Made by a program: the position numbers and the translations under genes | The notes under the pieces: generated by a model | What the model was told of the DNA's origin: nothing | Seen by the model: the letters and a program-made list of their open reading frames with translations, nothing else | Databases searched by the model: none | Assembly (NCBI RefSeq): GCF_947496075.1 | Contig: NZ_CANMBJ010000007.1 | Coordinates: forward strand, 39,495-103,494 | DNA: 64,000 nucleotides | Direction of reading: 5' to 3' | Origin: an uncultured Tateyamaria sp. | GTDB taxonomy: Bacteria; Pseudomonadota; Alphaproteobacteria; Rhodobacterales; Rhodobacteraceae | Part shown: positions 62,461 to 64,000 of the stretch, piece by piece | Position numbering within the stretch: position 1 is the first letter of the stretch | Layout: every line of letters begins with the position of its first letter

Positions 62461-63437
62461 AAGCGTTGGTTTATGAAGGTGTAGAAACGCTTGGCGTGCG
62501 CGACGTCCTGCGCCCGGAGGTCGGCCAAGGCCATTCGCTGGTTCGTGTCGAGGCCTCCGGCATCTGCGGGTCCGACATGCACGCTTATCTCGGACATGAC
62601 GACAGGCGTCCCGCGCCTCTGATCCTGGGCCATGAGGCTGCAGGTGTGATTGAAGGCGGTGCGCGTGACGGTGAAAGGGTTACGATCAACCCGCTGGTCA
62701 GCTGTGGCACCTGTACTGCATGCCGAACGGGCCGCGATAATCTGTGTCCGGATCGCATGATCATTTCCATGCCGCCGCGCGAAGGGGCCTTTGCACAATA
62801 CTTGGCGATGCAAGACGATAATCTCATCCTTGTTCCGGATCACGTCCCATTGCAGAAGGCGGCCTTGGCTGAACCTTTGGCCGTCAGCTGGCATTCCGTC
62901 CGTTTGGGCCTGGTGGCCCTTGATCCGGACGCATCCAGAACGGCGTTGGTTCTTGGTGGCGGCGCCATCGGACTGGCCGCTTCGCTGGCTTTGAAAGCCC
63001 AAGGGCTAAACGACGTCACAATTGCGGAGCCCAATGACGCACGACGCCTTTTCCTTGAAAATCAATGTGATGAGGTAAGTGTCCCCGCGGGGACAGGTCA
63101 GTATGGCATCGTGATCGACGCCGTCGGATACGCTGCGACACGCGCGGCAGCCTCTGCTTTGGCTGAGCCGGGTGGTGTGATCGTTCACGTTGGGTTGGGA
63201 GAAGATACAGGTGGCCTCGACATCCGGCGGATGACCTTGCAGGAGGTGACGTTCATCGGAACCTACACCTACACGCCGCAGGACTTCCGTGATACGTGCG
63301 CCGCGATTTTCGATGGATCGCTCGGCCTGTTGGACTGGGCAGAACACCGCAGCCTGGATGATGGACCGCAGGCATTTGCCGATCTGCGGTCAGGAGCGGT
63401 TGCGGCGCCCAAGATCATCCTCAATCCGTGGGCCTGA
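62457..63437 (+). CDS. hpsP: Zinc alcohol dehydrogenase, HpsP-like
   Basis: A 326-residue medium-chain dehydrogenase. Catalytic zinc ligands Cys37 (GICGSD) and His59-Glu60 (GHE), structural zinc Cys83, Cys86, Cys89 and Cys97, and a nucleotide-binding GGGAIG near residue 163. It follows hpsO with a four-base overlap. HpsP and HpsO are believed to racemise (S)-DHPS to (R)-DHPS for HpsN. Family is clear; the specific substrate is by context. Confidence 0.82.
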   Translation: MKALVYEGVETLGVRDVLRPEVGQGHSLVRVEASGICGSDMHAYLGHDDRRPAPLILGHEAAGVIEGGARDGERVTINPLVSCGTCTACRTGRDNLCPDRMIISMPPREGAFAQYLAMQDDNLILVPDHVPLQKAALAEPLAVSWHSVRLGLVALDPDASRTALVLGGGAIGLAASLALKAQGLNDVTIAEPNDARRLFLENQCDEVSVPAGTGQYGIVIDAVGYAATRAAASALAEPGGVIVHVGLGEDTGGLDIRRMTLQEVTFIGTYTYTPQDFRDTCAAIFDGSLGLLDWAEHRSLDDGPQAFADLRSGAVAAPKIILNPWA

Positions 63438-63470
63438 CATCCATGATAACCAACAAAATGGAGACACTGC

Positions 63471-63884
63471 ATGTATCATAAAATCCTCGTGCCGATGGCG
63501 CTGGACCATGGCGTGTCGACCCACACGCTTGAGATTGCCAACGCGCTGCGTGCAAAAGATGCTCAGGTTTTCGCCCTTCACGTTCATGAGGCCCCCCAAG
63601 GCTCTGTCAGTGCGTATCTGGACGAAGAAACTGTTGCCGCCGGGTTTGAAAAAGCGCGGGCCGGTTTGGAAGACAAACTGTCTGGACAGCCGGGTGTCAC
63701 ACCCGTGATCGTCAAGGGCCATTCCGCGCGCACAATCATCGACTATGCGGAGGCGAATGGCGTCGATTGCATTGTGATGGGATCTCACAAACCCGGTCTC
63801 AGCGATTATTTCCTTGGCTCAACGGCCGCCCGCGTTGTGCGGCACGCCAGTTGCGCTGTCCATGTGCATCGCGCGCCCTCATGA
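63471..63884 (+). CDS. Universal stress protein
   Basis: A 137-residue UspA-family protein: MYHKILVPMALDHG at the start and the ATP-binding motif GSHKPGLSDYFLGSTAARVV near the end (G-x2-G-x9-G[ST] pattern). A small, single-domain member, probably cotranscribed with the hps genes, 33 bases downstream. Its part in sulfonate use is unknown. Confidence 0.87.
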   Translation: MYHKILVPMALDHGVSTHTLEIANALRAKDAQVFALHVHEAPQGSVSAYLDEETVAAGFEKARAGLEDKLSGQPGVTPVIVKGHSARTIIDYAEANGVDCIVMGSHKPGLSDYFLGSTAARVVRHASCAVHVHRAPS

Positions 63885-63924
63885 CGGCGCGCTCCTTCCC
63901 CTTCAAGAAAGGCACCTCCGAAAC

Positions 63925-64000
63925 ATGACCATAGACAAGAAGATTACCGATGATCTGGTTGCGAACGACATTTCGTTTGTGACGACGGTGCCCTGCAAAC
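63925..64000 (+). CDS. comD: Start of probable sulfopyruvate decarboxylase alpha subunit
   Basis: Only 25 codons are visible before the right edge: MTIDKKITDDLVANDISFVT and then TVPCK. The pattern of a short helix followed by I-x-F-V-x-x-x-PCK is typical of the alpha subunit of sulfopyruvate or phosphonopyruvate decarboxylases. In roseobacters comDE turns sulfopyruvate, derived from sulfolactate, into sulfoacetaldehyde, so the call fits the preceding DHPS genes. The assignment rests on few residues. Confidence 0.5.
   Translation, partial: MTIDKKITDDLVANDISFVTTVPCK

Overview
The window looks like a chromosomal segment of a marine Rhodobacteraceae bacterium (Roseobacter group). The basis is family recognition: a GC-rich alphaproteobacterial core, three TRAP transporter systems, tetrameric sarcosine oxidase, a methionine gamma-lyase cluster, a cyanate operon and a C3-sulfonate (DHPS) operon. 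No database search was possible, so all product names come from motifs, length and gene context.

Layout. 1-8.4 kb is a mostly minus-strand housekeeping block: argB (cut by the left edge), the GTPase ysxC, a MOSC protein, yidC, a GGDEF/EAL protein, ttcA, then yidD-rnpA-rpmH; one DUF3833-type lipoprotein runs the other way. 8.7-12.2 kb is a plus-strand run of a VTT/DedA membrane protein, a mercuric-reductase-like flavoprotein and an orphan histidine kinase. A tRNA-Arg(ACG) at 12.29 kb starts an island-like stretch (12.4-18.7 kb) of unrecognised secreted, membrane and small proteins, direct repeats and a recombinase remnant. 18.8-24.5 kb is a catabolic module: sulfatase, MarR regulator, TAXI-type TRAP transporter. 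24.7-31.3 kb is accessory again: an orphan protein whose N-terminus resembles a eukaryotic RGS domain, a TetR regulator, an IS110-family (IS1111-type) insertion sequence, and a run of broken genes (EamA, PfpI, RidA).

32.3-40.9 kb is a TRAP transporter followed by soxBDAG and a TetR regulator, probably for uptake and demethylation of sarcosine or a related N-methyl compound. 40.9-47.0 kb is an mde-like methionine catabolism cluster: divergent Lrp regulator, methionine gamma-lyase, a second PLP lyase/synthase, an OsmC protein and a 2-oxoacid dehydrogenase E1. 47.7-53.8 kb holds a PAS/sigma-54 activator divergent from a cyanate/nitrate-type ABC transporter, a DUF1348 protein and cyanase. 53.8-55.9 kb holds one lysine-rich orphan gene and degenerate repeats. 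55.9-64 kb is a LacI-controlled operon for 2,3-dihydroxypropane-1-sulfonate: small membrane protein, TRAP P-Q-M, hpsN, hpsO and hpsP-type dehydrogenases, a universal stress protein, and the start of a gene resembling sulfopyruvate decarboxylase alpha at the right edge.

The most notable observations are the RGS-like bacterial protein, the IS1111-type element with a candidate guide-RNA region, the deletion that joined the 5' ends of two divergent genes, paired operators in the sulfonate operon, and hairpins between TRAP solute-receptor and permease genes.
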